A DNA stretch of 64,000 nucleotides from Methylobacillus methanolivorans (lineage in GTDB: Bacteria > Pseudomonadota > Gammaproteobacteria > Burkholderiales > Methylophilaceae). Position numbers and translations under genes: made by a program. The notes under the pieces were generated by a model. The model searched no databases and had not been told where the DNA came from. It saw nothing but the letters and a program-made list of their open reading frames with translations. Where the stretch lies: contig NZ_JAJAVF010000002.1 of NCBI RefSeq assembly GCF_020531845.1, positions 1,399,543 through 1,463,542 of the forward strand. The letters are read 5' to 3'. Below, piece after piece: positions 35,421 through 44,115 of this stretch (positions within the stretch are counted from its first letter, which is position 1; the number at the start of each line of letters is the position of its first letter).

Positions 35421-37115
35421 TTGAAAATGCCTATCAGCAAAAAGATCGTACTTGCAGTTGCCTGCGCAGCCATGTCACTAGGCATGGGAAATAGCGCAAG
35501 TGCAGCCACCAAGACAGCAAACCCTGAGCCTACGCTCACAGGCGAGTTCGTCTACAAATACCTGATTGGCGAAATTGCTGGGCAGCGTGGGCAGTTTGAC
35601 CTAGCCAGCGCATTATTCCTTGATCTTGCCCAAACTAGCCAAGACTCACGCTTAGCGGAGCGTGCTGCCAAGACTGCGGTCATGGGCAATGATGGTCGTA
35701 CTGCGATTGATGCAGCCAACCTGTGGTCGCAACTGGACCCAGCCTCCACCGAGGCACACCAGGCGTTGACCCAGATGCTGATCAACACTGGCAAGCTCAA
35801 TGAAGCAAAACCCCACCTGAAGGCCTTACTGGCTAATGAAGAGGGGCGCGCCAGTGGCTTCATGTTCCTCAACAACCTGCTTTCTCGCCAGCAAAACAAG
35901 ACGGTGGTATTGACCCTGGTGCAGGATCTGGCGCGTGACTACCCTGACCTCCCCGAAGCTCATTTTGCCATTGCCCACGCTGCCTGGAATGCAGGCAATA
36001 CCGAGCTAGCACTCAACGAACTTAACCAGGCAAACAAGCTACGCCCCGGTTGGGAAATGGCAGCACTCATGCAAGGCCAGGTTCTGCTGGGCAAGTCTCC
36101 AGCACAAGCCGTGGACTTTTACCGCAGCTTTCTTTCCCAGCATAACGATGCCAACGAGGTGCGCCTGGCTCTAGCGCGCATCCTGGCTGCGCAGAAAAAG
36201 TTTGACGAGGCCAAGAGCGAGTTCATCAAGCTCATTGAGGCGTCCAACGGCAATCCAGAAATCCTGGTCGTCGTCGGCCTGCTCTCGCTACAAGCCAATG
36301 AACTGCCTGATGCAGAGAAATACTTCAAGGATGCGCTAGGCAAGGGATTCAAGGATAAAGACCAAATCTATATTTACCTCGGGCAGATCGCGGAAAAAAA
36401 CCGCAATGACGATGAGGCTCTGCAATGGTATAGCAAGGTTGCCCCTGGCGAGGTGCGCTATGTAGATGCCCAGCTTGGTGTCGCGAACATTATCTCCAAA
36501 CGCGAAGGCATTGATGCAGCCATCCAGTCACTGGAAAACCTGCCAGACCTGACCGATGCGCAGCGCGCAGCCGTCGTGCACTCCCAGGCGAATGTACTCA
36601 CACAGGCCAAGCGCTACCAGGAAGCATATTCCCGGCTGGAAAATGCTATCAACACGCTGCCCAACTCACCTGAACTGGTGTATGACTTTGCCATGGCAGC
36701 GGAACGCGTCAATAAAATCGACGTGATGGAACGTGAGTTGCGCAAGCTGATCAAGATGCAGCCAGAATTCTCCCAGGCCTACAACGCCCTCGGCTACTCC
36801 CTGGCTGACCGCAACGTACGCCTGGAAGAGGCAAGGGTACTCATTGAAAAAGCCCATGAATTAAGCCCCGAAGATCATTACATCCTCGACAGCCTGGGCT
36901 GGGTATATTACCGCCTGGGCAATCTGGACAAGGCCTTGGATTACCTACGCCGCGCCTACTCGCAACAACCCGATCCAGAAATTGCCGCTCACCTAGGAGA
37001 GGTACTCTGGAAACAAGGCAAACGCGATGAAGCCGTCAAGACCTGGGAAGCCGCCATTTCCGCCTTCCCAGAGAATGAAGTCCTGCTCAATACCAACAGG
37101 AAATTCAAGCGTTAA
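35421..37115 (+). CDS. TPR repeat protein, exported
   Basis: A 564-residue protein with a signal peptide (residues 1-28, ending in ASA) and tetratricopeptide repeats over most of its length; clear examples are SLADRNVRLEEARVLIEKAHELSPED and LGWVYYRLGNLDKALDYLRRAYSQ, so at least the last third is canonical TPR. The start is TTG at 35421 or ATG at 35427. It is two bases before lolB, a gene order conserved in betaproteobacteria, which points to a role in outer-membrane lipoprotein or envelope assembly (inference). Confidence 0.85.
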   Translation: MKMPISKKIVLAVACAAMSLGMGNSASAATKTANPEPTLTGEFVYKYLIGEIAGQRGQFDLASALFLDLAQTSQDSRLAERAAKTAVMGNDGRTAIDAANLWSQLDPASTEAHQALTQMLINTGKLNEAKPHLKALLANEEGRASGFMFLNNLLSRQQNKTVVLTLVQDLARDYPDLPEAHFAIAHAAWNAGNTELALNELNQANKLRPGWEMAALMQGQVLLGKSPAQAVDFYRSFLSQHNDANEVRLALARILAAQKKFDEAKSEFIKLIEASNGNPEILVVVGLLSLQANELPDAEKYFKDALGKGFKDKDQIYIYLGQIAEKNRNDDEALQWYSKVAPGEVRYVDAQLGVANIISKREGIDAAIQSLENLPDLTDAQRAAVVHSQANVLTQAKRYQEAYSRLENAINTLPNSPELVYDFAMAAERVNKIDVMERELRKLIKMQPEFSQAYNALGYSLADRNVRLEEARVLIEKAHELSPEDHYILDSLGWVYYRLGNLDKALDYLRRAYSQQPDPEIAAHLGEVLWKQGKRDEAVKTWEAAISAFPENEVLLNTNRKFKR

Positions 37116-37116
37116 G

Positions 37117-37719
37117 ATGCCGTTCGTTACACGCTGGTTATTGCTAGGCGCGGCATTGGCGCTGACTAGCTGTGCCAGCCTACCTCCCACCATCAGCCCA
37201 AGTACGCCTGAAATACATCAGGAACACTTGGACAGCTTGACTGGTATCGACCAATTCCAGCTCAAGGGACGTATCGGCGTGCAAACCGATACCAAGGGTT
37301 TCTCTGGCTCCACTCAGTGGCAACACACAGCAGATCAGGATACTGTCGCTTTATTTTCGCCGTTAGGAAGCCAGGCCGCCTCCATCACGCGAACGACAGA
37401 AAAGGTTAGCCTGATGACCAGCGACAATAAGTACTATGAGGCTACCGACGCCGAAACCTTGACCGAGCAAAACCTGGGCTGGCGGCTGCCCATGCGCGGA
37501 CTATCCGACTGGGTGCTCGGGCGCCCGAACCAAGAAACCGTAGAGGCCTCACAGTGGGATGATGCTGGGCGCCTGGTGAAGCTCAAACAAGATGGCTGGG
37601 AAATTGAATATAGCCAATATATTGGCGTCAACCAATATCAACTACCCACCCGCATTACCTTGCGCAATGCCAGCAGACTCACGCTCAAGCTGATCGTACA
37701 GCAATGGCAACTACCTTAG
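37117..37719 (+). CDS. lolB: Outer-membrane lipoprotein insertase LolB
   Basis: A 200-residue lipoprotein with lipobox LTSC at residues 16-19. The LolB core ([36 protein letters not shown]) is intact, including a hydrophobic loop that inserts lipoproteins handed over by LolA. The ATG at 37117 follows the TPR stop by one base. Upstream reading frame extends further but is inside the TPR gene. Confidence 0.93.
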   Translation: MPFVTRWLLLGAALALTSCASLPPTISPSTPEIHQEHLDSLTGIDQFQLKGRIGVQTDTKGFSGSTQWQHTADQDTVALFSPLGSQAASITRTTEKVSLMTSDNKYYEATDAETLTEQNLGWRLPMRGLSDWVLGRPNQETVEASQWDDAGRLVKLKQDGWEIEYSQYIGVNQYQLPTRITLRNASRLTLKLIVQQWQLP

Positions 37720-37741
37720 CCCAAAGCAACACTGCCTCATC

Positions 37742-38617
37742 ATGACCTTGCAAGACTTTCAAGCTTATCCAGCACCAGCAAAAATCAACCTCTTTCTGCA
37801 TATCACTGGCCGTCGACCAGATGGCTATCACCTATTGCAAAGCGTGTTCCGCCTGCTGGATTTTGGCGATACCGTACATATCCGCCCGCGTGCAGACCAG
37901 GCTATTCATCGCACAGAAGATACGCCCGGCGTACCGGAGGCTAGTGATTTATGCATTCGCGCAGCCCATCTTCTCAAACAACACACTGGCAGCCAATTAG
38001 GTGCTGACATCCATGTCACCAAACGCACCCCCATGGGTGGCGGGCTAGGTGGTGGCAGTTCTGATGCAGCCAGCGTTTTACTGGCCCTTAATCGTCTCTG
38101 GAAGCTAGACCTCAGTCGCGACGAAATGATCTCGTTGGGATTAAAACTCGGGGCGGATGTCCCTTTCTTTATTTTTGGCGAAAATGCCTGGGTGGAGGGA
38201 ATAGGCGAAAAATTGACATCAATTCAATTGCCTAATACCTATTACGTGGTCATTACGCCCCGTATCCACATCTCGACCGCAGAAATTTTTGCATCAAAGC
38301 AATTGACAAGGGACACAAATCCCACGACAATAGCGGCCTTTCTGAGGGACTTGGTTCACAACGATCTCGAAACCGTAGTTAGACGGCAGTACCCGGAAGT
38401 TGAGAAATGCATAGATTGGCTCTCTCAGTTTTCCAAGGCTTGCATGAGTGGTTCTGGCGCTTCGGTATTCGCTGCATTCGATAACCAGGAAGCTGCGAAA
38501 GCTGTACTTGCAAGAATAAATGAAACGCGCGAATTGCAACAATATGCAGAGTGCGATGTCTCAGGGTTTCATGCAAAAGGTTTGGATAAACATCCATTAC
38601 ACAGTTTCGCCAACTGA
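37742..38617 (+). CDS. ispE: 4-diphosphocytidyl-2-C-methyl-D-erythritol kinase IspE
   Basis: A 291-residue GHMP kinase of the MEP isoprenoid pathway. [23 protein letters not shown], the ATP-binding [15 protein letters not shown] and the C-terminal [11 protein letters not shown] are all present. The last third (about 38290-38617) looks poorer in G+C than the first part. It is followed by tRNA-Gln and prs, as in many proteobacteria. Confidence 0.96.
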   Translation: MTLQDFQAYPAPAKINLFLHITGRRPDGYHLLQSVFRLLDFGDTVHIRPRADQAIHRTEDTPGVPEASDLCIRAAHLLKQHTGSQLGADIHVTKRTPMGGGLGGGSSDAASVLLALNRLWKLDLSRDEMISLGLKLGADVPFFIFGENAWVEGIGEKLTSIQLPNTYYVVITPRIHISTAEIFASKQLTRDTNPTTIAAFLRDLVHNDLETVVRRQYPEVEKCIDWLSQFSKACMSGSGASVFAAFDNQEAAKAVLARINETRELQQYAECDVSGFHAKGLDKHPLHSFAN

Positions 38618-38634
38618 CAGAAATAACGATCAAA

Positions 38635-38711
38635 TGGGGAGTCGCCAAGCTGGTTAAGGCACCGGATTTTGATTCCGGCATGCGAAGGTTCGAATCCTTC
38701 TTCCCCAGCCA
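38635..38711 (+). tRNA. tRNA-Gln (anticodon TTG)
   Basis: A 77-base cloverleaf: acceptor arm TGGGGAG pairing with TTCCCCA, anticodon loop TTTTGAT with TTG, T loop GGTTCGAATCC, encoded CCA end. The U1-A72 acceptor pair is typical of bacterial tRNA-Gln. Confidence 0.97.
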
Positions 38712-38719
38712 GAATAAAA

Positions 38720-38754
38720 GCGTGTAACTTAAAAATTACACGCTTTTGTTTTTT
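38720..38754 (+). terminator. Terminator after tRNA-Gln
   Basis: GCGTGTAA/TTACACGC stem (extended by AAAA/TTTT) with an eight-base loop, followed by TTTTGTTTTTTG. It separates the tRNA from prs. Confidence 0.9.
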
Positions 38755-38814
38755 GTACGTGATTTATACAAGCTATTCCTTGCGGTTTACTTTAAAGAGA
38801 TAAGGATTCCAACT

Positions 38815-39765
38815 GTGGCCAAGGGCGACATGATGGTATTTACCGGCAACGCCAACCGTGCGCTTGCCGAAGAGGTAGTAAGTCACCTGGGCATCGAACT
38901 GGGGCGGGCCACTGTAGATCGCTTTAGCGATGGCGAAGTGATGATCGAGTTGCTGGACAATGTCCGTGGCAAGGACGTCTTCATTCTGCAATCCACCTGC
39001 ATGCCAACCAATGACCACCTCATGGAAGTCATGGTCATGGTCGATGCACTACGTCGCTCATCGGCTGGTCGCATCACGGCAGCGATTCCTTATTTTGGTT
39101 ATGCCCGTCAGGACAGGCGTCCACGTTCAGCACGTGTTGCCATCACCGCCAAGGTCATTGCCAACATGCTGACAACAGTAGGTGTGAATCGCCTGCTGAC
39201 GATGGATTTGCATTCTGACCAGATCCAGGGCTTTTTCGATATTCCGGTAGATAACATCTACGCTACGCCTATCCTGCTAGAGGATTTGAGCCAGCAAAAG
39301 CATGACGACCTGATCGTGGTTTCACCAGATGTAGGTGGCGTGGTACGTGCCCGTGCAGCAGCCAAGCACCTTAACGTCGACCTGGCTATTATCGACAAGC
39401 GCCGCCCCAAGCCCAACGTGGCCAAGGTCATGAACATTATTGGTGATGTAGCTGGTCGCACCTGTGTGCTGATGGACGACATGGTCGATACCGCCAATAC
39501 CTTGTGCGAAGCCGCCATTGCGCTCAAACAACAAGGAGCAAAGAAAGTGGTGGCCTACTGTACTCATCCAGTGCTTTCTGGCGAGGCAGTATCACGCATT
39601 ACGAATTCCGAACTGGATGAAATGGTCGTCACCAACACCATTCCATTACGTCCCAATGCACAACAATCACCGAAGATTCGTGTCGTGAGTGCGGGCAAAC
39701 TGTTTGCGGAAACCATACGTCGCATCAGCAATGAAGATTCAGTCAGCTCCCTGTTTGTAGATTAA
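38815..39765 (+). CDS. prs: Ribose-phosphate pyrophosphokinase Prs
   Basis: A 316-residue enzyme making PRPP from ribose 5-phosphate and ATP for purine, pyrimidine, His and Trp synthesis. The flexible ATP loop [18 protein letters not shown], the PRPP-binding loop [13 protein letters not shown] and [13 protein letters not shown] are intact. The GTG at 38815 has AAGGA eight bases upstream and gives the usual length; longer readings would begin inside the terminator. Confidence 0.96.
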   Translation: MAKGDMMVFTGNANRALAEEVVSHLGIELGRATVDRFSDGEVMIELLDNVRGKDVFILQSTCMPTNDHLMEVMVMVDALRRSSAGRITAAIPYFGYARQDRRPRSARVAITAKVIANMLTTVGVNRLLTMDLHSDQIQGFFDIPVDNIYATPILLEDLSQQKHDDLIVVSPDVGGVVRARAAAKHLNVDLAIIDKRRPKPNVAKVMNIIGDVAGRTCVLMDDMVDTANTLCEAAIALKQQGAKKVVAYCTHPVLSGEAVSRITNSELDEMVVTNTIPLRPNAQQSPKIRVVSAGKLFAETIRRISNEDSVSSLFVD

Positions 39766-39781
39766 ACAGGAGCATGGTTCC

Positions 39782-39810
39782 GGCGGTTGAGCAATGCTTA
39801 ACCGCCTTTT
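39782..39810 (+). terminator. Terminator after prs
   Basis: GGCGGTT/AACCGCC stem with a nested AGC/GCT pairing, followed by TTTT. It lies 16 bases after the prs stop codon. Confidence 0.85.
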
Positions 39811-39867
39811 CTGTTATCTGGTCGCGGATAACAGGCAACCCCAGGGCCTATGGGCCTTTTTTAGGAG
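39811..39867 (+). promoter_or_regulatory. Leader of rplY with a perfect stem-loop
   Basis: CTGTTATC/GATAACAG (39811-39818 with 39827-39834) forms an 8-bp stem with an eight-base loop, directly after the prs terminator. A GC-rich GGCC-TATG-GGCC element then leads to TTTTTT and the AGGAG ribosome site (39863-39867). In E. coli rplY is autogenously controlled through its 5' leader, so a similar role is possible here. If transcription from prs ends before it, the leader must include its own promoter upstream or readthrough must occur. Confidence 0.45.
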
Positions 39868-39874
39868 TAGTAAC

Positions 39875-40492
39875 ATGGCAATTACAATCAAAGCAACCAC
39901 ACGCGAAGGCAAAGGTACGGGTGCGAGCCGCCGTCTCCGTCGCGCTGGTAATGTTCCCGGTGTTGTTTACGGTGGTGAAAAAGAGGCAGTCAGCCTTGAG
40001 TTCAACCACAAGGAACTGTTCTTAGAGTTCCGTCACGAAACATTCCACGCTTCTATCCTGAGCCTGGAAGTGGACGGCAAGAAGGAGCAAGTTGTTCTGC
40101 GTGACTACCAACTGCACCCAGTACGCAATACCATTCAGCACATCGATTTCCAACGCGTTAGCGCCAGCGAAAAAGTACACGTGAAGGTGCCTTTGCACTT
40201 CATCAATGCTGACGTGGCTCCTGGTGTGAAGCTGGGTGGCGGTATCGTCTCCCACATCCTGACAGAAGCCGACGTGAGCTGCCTGCCTAAGGATCTGCCA
40301 GAGTTCATTGAAGTTGATCTCGGCAATTTGGAAGCTGGTCACTCTATCCACCTGTCCGAAATCAAGTTGCCTAAGGGCGTTGAGTTCGTACAACTGGCTC
40401 ACGAAAATGATGCTGCTGTTGCATCGATCGCCAAGCCACGTGGTGGTGCAGCAAGCGATGACGCTGCTGAAGGTGACGCCGCCGCCGAATAA
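39875..40492 (+). CDS. rplY: 50S ribosomal protein L25 (Ctc family)
   Basis: A 205-residue protein of the long CTC-type L25: N-terminal 5S rRNA binding domain (TTREGKGTGASRRLRRAGNVPGVVYGG) and the C-terminal TL5 domain (VPLHFINADVAPGVKLGGG), ending in an Ala/Asp/Glu tail. ATG at 39875 with AGGAG eight bases upstream. The prs-rplY-pth-ychF order is conserved across proteobacteria. Confidence 0.96.
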   Translation: MAITIKATTREGKGTGASRRLRRAGNVPGVVYGGEKEAVSLEFNHKELFLEFRHETFHASILSLEVDGKKEQVVLRDYQLHPVRNTIQHIDFQRVSASEKVHVKVPLHFINADVAPGVKLGGGIVSHILTEADVSCLPKDLPEFIEVDLGNLEAGHSIHLSEIKLPKGVEFVQLAHENDAAVASIAKPRGGAASDDAAEGDAAAE

Positions 40493-40511
40493 TATCGGTG
40501 TAAATGCTTGA

Positions 40512-40541
40512 ACGCGCGCTCTGGGCAACCAGGGCGCGCGT
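40512..40541 (+). repeat. Strong stem-loop between rplY and pth
   Basis: ACGCGCGCTCTGG/CCAGGGCGCGCGT forms a 13-bp stem (one T-G wobble) with a GCAA tetraloop, followed by TATTCATTTT. The tail is a poor terminator, so partial termination or mRNA processing/protection between the two genes is likely. Confidence 0.75.
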
Positions 40542-40566
40542 ATTCATTTTAAAGAGTCACACACCC

Positions 40567-41151
40567 ATGAACGGTATCCGCCTTTTTGTTGGCCTCGGCA
40601 ATCCGGGCGCCCAATATGAAGACACCCGCCATAATGCAGGCTTCTGGTGGATAGACCAGGTCTGCGCCCAGACTTCCAGCAAAACCAGTCTGGAAGCCAA
40701 GTTTTTTGGCCTCAGTGGCCGGCTGAATGGCCAGGCCGATACTTGGCTGCTCAAGCCTACAACCTTTATGAATGCCAGTGGTCGTGCTGTTGCAGCACTG
40801 GCACGCTTTTACAAGATTCCTGCAGAGGAAATCTTGGTGATCCATGATGAGCTTGACCTCGCACCAGGGATTGCTCGCCTGAAAAAAGGTGGAGGTCACG
40901 GTGGTCATAACGGCCTGAAGGACATCGCCGCACAACTGGGGACCAATGATTTTTGGCGCCTGCGCCTTGGTGTCGGCCACCCCGGTGATCGTAGCGCCGT
41001 CGTCAATTATGTCTTGCATGCGCCGCTGCGTGATGAAATGCAGCAGATAGAATACGCCATGGATGACAGCACGCTCATATTGCCGCAGCTACTGGAAGGC
41101 AGGTTTGAAGAAGCCATGCTCAAGCTCCACACAAAAACCAAACAGAATTAA
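40567..41151 (+). CDS. pth: Peptidyl-tRNA hydrolase Pth
   Basis: A 194-residue enzyme that recycles tRNA from dropped-off peptidyl-tRNA. Catalytic His and neighbours lie in [32 protein letters not shown] and [10 protein letters not shown] complete the active site. The start at 40567 ([14 protein letters not shown]) gives standard length. Confidence 0.96.
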   Translation: MNGIRLFVGLGNPGAQYEDTRHNAGFWWIDQVCAQTSSKTSLEAKFFGLSGRLNGQADTWLLKPTTFMNASGRAVAALARFYKIPAEEILVIHDELDLAPGIARLKKGGGHGGHNGLKDIAAQLGTNDFWRLRLGVGHPGDRSAVVNYVLHAPLRDEMQQIEYAMDDSTLILPQLLEGRFEEAMLKLHTKTKQN

Positions 41152-41178
41152 CCTTTAATCAAGAACAGGCAGATCATC

Positions 41179-42264
41179 ATGAAATGCGGAATTGTTGGCC
41201 TACCCAACGTAGGAAAATCCACCCTCTTCAATGCGATTACCCGCGCAGGCATCGAGGCCGCCAATTACCCGTTCTGTACCATAGAACCGAATGTTGGCAT
41301 CGTCGAAGTGCCTGACCCGCGCCTCAAGCCGCTCATCGAGATCGTCAACCCACAGAAAATCCAGCCTGCAATTGTCGAATTTGTGGATATAGCCGGCTTG
41401 GTGGCAGGCGCATCCAAGGGTGAAGGCTTGGGCAACAAATTCCTCGCCAATATCCGTGAAACCGATGCCATCGCCCACGTGGTTCGCTGCTTTGATGATG
41501 GCAATATCGTGCACGTTGCGGGCAAGGTTGATCCGCTGGCGGATGTTGAAACCATCAACACCGAGCTGGCACTTGCCGACATGGAAACTGTGGAAAAAAC
41601 CCTGCAACGTGAGAGCAAGAAAGCCAAGTCTGGTGACAAGGAAGCGATTGCTCTCTGCGCCGTGCTGGAAAAGATACAAAAACACCTTGATCAAGGTAGT
41701 CCGGTACGCACCCTTGGCCTGGATGAAGATCAACTGAGGCTGATCAAGCCGTTGTGCCTGATTACGGTGAAGCCTGTGATGTATCTTGCCAATGTGGATG
41801 AAGGCGGCTTTGAGAATAATCCATTGTTGGATAAGGTCGTAGCACTTGGCCAGCGGGAAGGCGCTCCTGTCGTAGCGATCTGCGCCAAGATCGAGAGTGA
41901 AATTGCCGACCTCGAAGATGAAGACAAGGCGATGTTCCTATCCGAACTCGGTCTGGAAGAGCCTGGGTTGGATCGAGTCATCCGCGCAGCTTACGACTTG
42001 CTCGGCCTGCAAACCTATTTCACTGCTGGCGTGAAAGAGGTACGTGCCTGGACTGTGCGCAAAGGGTCTACTGCCCCGCAAGCCGCCGGCGTCATCCACA
42101 CCGATTTCGAGCGCGGCTTTATTCGTGCAGAAGTGATCGCTTATGACGAATACGTTAAGCACAAGGGAGAAAAAGGCTCACAGGAAGCAGGCAAGATGCG
42201 CCTCGAAGGCAAAGACTACATCGTGCAAGATGGCGATGTAATGCACTTCCGCTTCAACGTCTAA
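41179..42264 (+). CDS. ychF: Ribosome-binding ATPase YchF (OLA1 family)
   Basis: A 361-residue Obg-family protein. G1 is [14 protein letters not shown]3 region [19 protein letters not shown], and the C-terminal TGS domain contains [20 protein letters not shown]. The G4 motif reads NVDE where GTPases have NKxD, as expected for this ATP-preferring family. It binds ribosomes and is linked to oxidative stress. Closes the prs-rplY-pth-ychF block. Confidence 0.96.
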   Translation: MKCGIVGLPNVGKSTLFNAITRAGIEAANYPFCTIEPNVGIVEVPDPRLKPLIEIVNPQKIQPAIVEFVDIAGLVAGASKGEGLGNKFLANIRETDAIAHVVRCFDDGNIVHVAGKVDPLADVETINTELALADMETVEKTLQRESKKAKSGDKEAIALCAVLEKIQKHLDQGSPVRTLGLDEDQLRLIKPLCLITVKPVMYLANVDEGGFENNPLLDKVVALGQREGAPVVAICAKIESEIADLEDEDKAMFLSELGLEEPGLDRVIRAAYDLLGLQTYFTAGVKEVRAWTVRKGSTAPQAAGVIHTDFERGFIRAEVIAYDEYVKHKGEKGSQEAGKMRLEGKDYIVQDGDVMHFRFNV

Positions 42265-42276
42265 ACTTCACACTTA

Positions 42277-42306
42277 GGGTATAGGCGTATGTACACGCTT
42301 ATACCC
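42277..42306 (+). repeat. Stem-loop after ychF
   Basis: GGGTATA/TATACCC (42277-42283 with 42300-42306) with an inner GCGT/ACGC pairing and an ATGTAC loop. There is no T tract, so it may protect the mRNA 3' end instead of terminating by itself. Confidence 0.6.
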
Positions 42307-42374
42307 TGCTCACGATAAAGCAACAGAACCCTCTTAATACCTCGTCTTACCGCGATATCCTCCAGCCATCGCGC

Positions 42375-42848
42375 TCAATTTGTTACTTGAATCACGCTAA
42401 TCCGGCCATCCGGCTCCAAGCGCATTTCCTTGACTTGCGCCAAGCTTTCCAAGCCTTCCTCACGCATTTTTGACATGAGCTCGTCCTTGGTAATCCATTC
42501 ACGCCGAAGATTACGCCATTGTATGTCGCCGTTGCGCACCAGCAGCATACTGGCACTTTCGGTAAAACGACGTATCAATGGAAAACGGTACCCCAGATAA
42601 TCGAACAGCAAATTCCAGATAAGCAATGTCATCACGAGCAACGCACCGTCGAAGAATGTCTTGGCATCGCCGCTCATAGCATTCTGCGCCGCATCAGCCA
42701 CAATCACGACAAATAGAAAATCACCAATCCCCAGATTGCCAACATCTCGTCGCAAGACAAAACGGAAGATAAAAAACAACAACCAGAAGACCAATGTACC
42801 CCGCAAGATGATCTCCCAAGGCGAAATGCTGAAAGTGAACAATTCCAT
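42375..42848 (-). CDS. DUF421 (YetF-type) membrane protein
   Basis: A 157-residue inner-membrane protein with three N-terminal helices and a soluble C-terminal DUF421 domain (RNGDIQWRNLRREWITKDELMSKMREEGL). It is shorter than the YetF family average, but members of this size are common in proteobacteria. Function unknown; some relatives affect spore germination or stress. Stands alone. Confidence 0.85.
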   Translation of the reverse strand: MELFTFSISPWEIILRGTLVFWLLFFIFRFVLRRDVGNLGIGDFLFVVIVADAAQNAMSGDAKTFFDGALLVMTLLIWNLLFDYLGYRFPLIRRFTESASMLLVRNGDIQWRNLRREWITKDELMSKMREEGLESLAQVKEMRLEPDGRISVIQVTN

Positions 42849-43051
42849 TGCAATCTTTCAAGACGGTGTGTTGCCGCCATCTTATAGCCGTGATCATTAC
42901 GTCCTTTGTAGTCCCAAATCGCAAAGCATTGTAGGAGAAAGTAGGAAAATGGCTTGATGCCAACGTGTGACTCGGCCCCTTGTCGCCTTCACTCCTACAC
43001 AATGATCAGCCATGTCTGATTCACAAACATGGTCGTTTGATACGATCATGC

Positions 43052-43074
43052 GAACTCCATATCTAATGGAGTTC
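43052..43074 (+). promoter_or_regulatory. Stem that sequesters the ribosome site of the DUF4142 gene
   Basis: GAACTCCAT-ATCTA-ATGGAGTTC is a perfect 9-bp stem with a five-base loop. The GGAG in its 3' arm (43068-43071) is the only Shine-Dalgarno candidate for the ATG at 43078, so translation should need the stem to open. This is the architecture of simple RNA thermometers or protein-controlled translational switches. Confidence 0.65.
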
Positions 43075-43077
43075 AAT

Positions 43078-43635
43078 ATGACCTCTCAATTATGGCTAAG
43101 AAAGCATTTTCTTCATCTGCTCGCCATATCCTTGCTTGCGGCGCCTATGCTAGTGCTGCACGACGCAGCTGCAACTGAGGCGCTGTCATCCAAGGACCAA
43201 GGCTATTTGAAAGATGTTACTCGTCTAGAAATCCTGCAAACCGAAGCTAGCGAAATGGCAGTACTTAAATCGGGAAATGAACAGGTACGTGACTTCGCAC
43301 GCGAAATGATCAAAACACAATCACAACTAGGTGAGGCAATCAGGCAATTAGCCAACCAGAAACGTGCAGATTTGCCGAAAGAACCGTCCCTCTGGCAAAA
43401 AGCCAAGTTCAGAAGCCTATCCTCAAAAGAAGGGAGTGAGTTTGATCTAGGCTATGCCAAAACTATTGGAGTGAAATCCCAAGAAAATATCGTCAAGCTG
43501 CTAGGCAAAATTGCTGAGCGTACTGAAGACCCAGATATCAAGGCCTTCGCCCTTCAACACTTATCCTCAGCAACAAACTCATTAGAAACTGGTAAAGCTT
43601 TGCTTGCTGTCATCAAGGCAACAGAAAGCGACTAA
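43078..43635 (+). CDS. DUF4142 exported protein
   Basis: A 185-residue protein with a signal peptide (residues 1-30) and a four-helix DUF4142 domain (EILQTEASEMAVLKSGNEQVRDFAREM, ...). These ferritin-like bundle proteins are common in soil and plant-associated bacteria and are often induced by stress; no metal ligands are obvious here. The ATG at 43078 is just three bases after a stem that hides the ribosome site. An in-frame start further upstream (43012) lacks a ribosome site. Confidence 0.82.
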   Translation: MTSQLWLRKHFLHLLAISLLAAPMLVLHDAAATEALSSKDQGYLKDVTRLEILQTEASEMAVLKSGNEQVRDFAREMIKTQSQLGEAIRQLANQKRADLPKEPSLWQKAKFRSLSSKEGSEFDLGYAKTIGVKSQENIVKLLGKIAERTEDPDIKAFALQHLSSATNSLETGKALLAVIKATESD

Positions 43636-43725
43636 CACGCCTACAAGGTTGAGTTTTCTGACATGGATATAAGACACTGGCTTATAACAGCACGCTCTGC
43701 CACCACCAATAATAAACATACTTTC

Positions 43726-43762
43726 CTTTCCATTGGAAAGAGCAGTGGTCACATTCACTGCT
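43726..43762 (+). repeat. Two hairpins before the KGG gene
   Basis: CTTTCC-ATT-GGAAAG (43726-43740) and AGCAGTG/CACTGCT (43741-43762) lie back to back in the leader, about 25 bases before the ATGGAGG ribosome site. Confidence 0.5.
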
Positions 43763-43793
43763 TGATTCCATTACATCATCATGGAGGTTTATT

Positions 43794-44036
43794 ATGGTCC
43801 AGACTGCAAACCCACGCGGCTTTGCCGCAATGAGTCCTGAAAAACAACGTCAGATTGCCAGCATGGGAGGTAAAGCTGCCCATGCCAAGGGTACAGCCCA
43901 CGAATTTGACTCGGCCTCTGCCCGCTTGGCAGGCCGCAAAGGAGGCCAAGCTGCTCATGCAAAAGGCACTGCCCATCAATTCACGTCAACCGAGGCCCGT
44001 GCTGCTGGCCGTAAAGGTGGTCGCCGGAGCTCATAG
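43794..44036 (+). CDS. KGG-repeat stress-induced protein
   Basis: An 80-residue, Lys/Gly/Ala-rich, intrinsically disordered protein. It contains two long repeats (GGKAAHAKGTAHEF and GGQAAHAKGTAHQF) and three KGG motifs, the hallmark of the general stress protein family related to GsiB and Con-10. Such proteins protect against desiccation or other stresses. Good ribosome site (GGAGG). A terminator follows. Confidence 0.92.
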   Translation: MVQTANPRGFAAMSPEKQRQIASMGGKAAHAKGTAHEFDSASARLAGRKGGQAAHAKGTAHQFTSTEARAAGRKGGRRSS

Positions 44037-44063
44037 CAGCGCTAACAGCTAATTTATGTCATA

Positions 44064-44104
44064 AAAAAAGCCAAGCCTGTTAGTCACTCAGGCCTGGCTT
44101 TTTT
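44064..44104 (+). terminator. Terminator after the KGG gene
   Basis: AAAAAGCCA-A-GCCTG pairs with CAGGC-C-TGGCTTTTTT across a nine-base loop. It also has an A tract on its left and may stop the convergent gene. Confidence 0.9.
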
Positions 44105-44115
44105 ACTGCATTCAT

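Noticed and set aside
38746..38814. A longer start for prs
   Set aside because: It would begin inside the tRNA-Gln terminator and adds 23 residues not found in Prs; the GTG at 38815 has a ribosome site.
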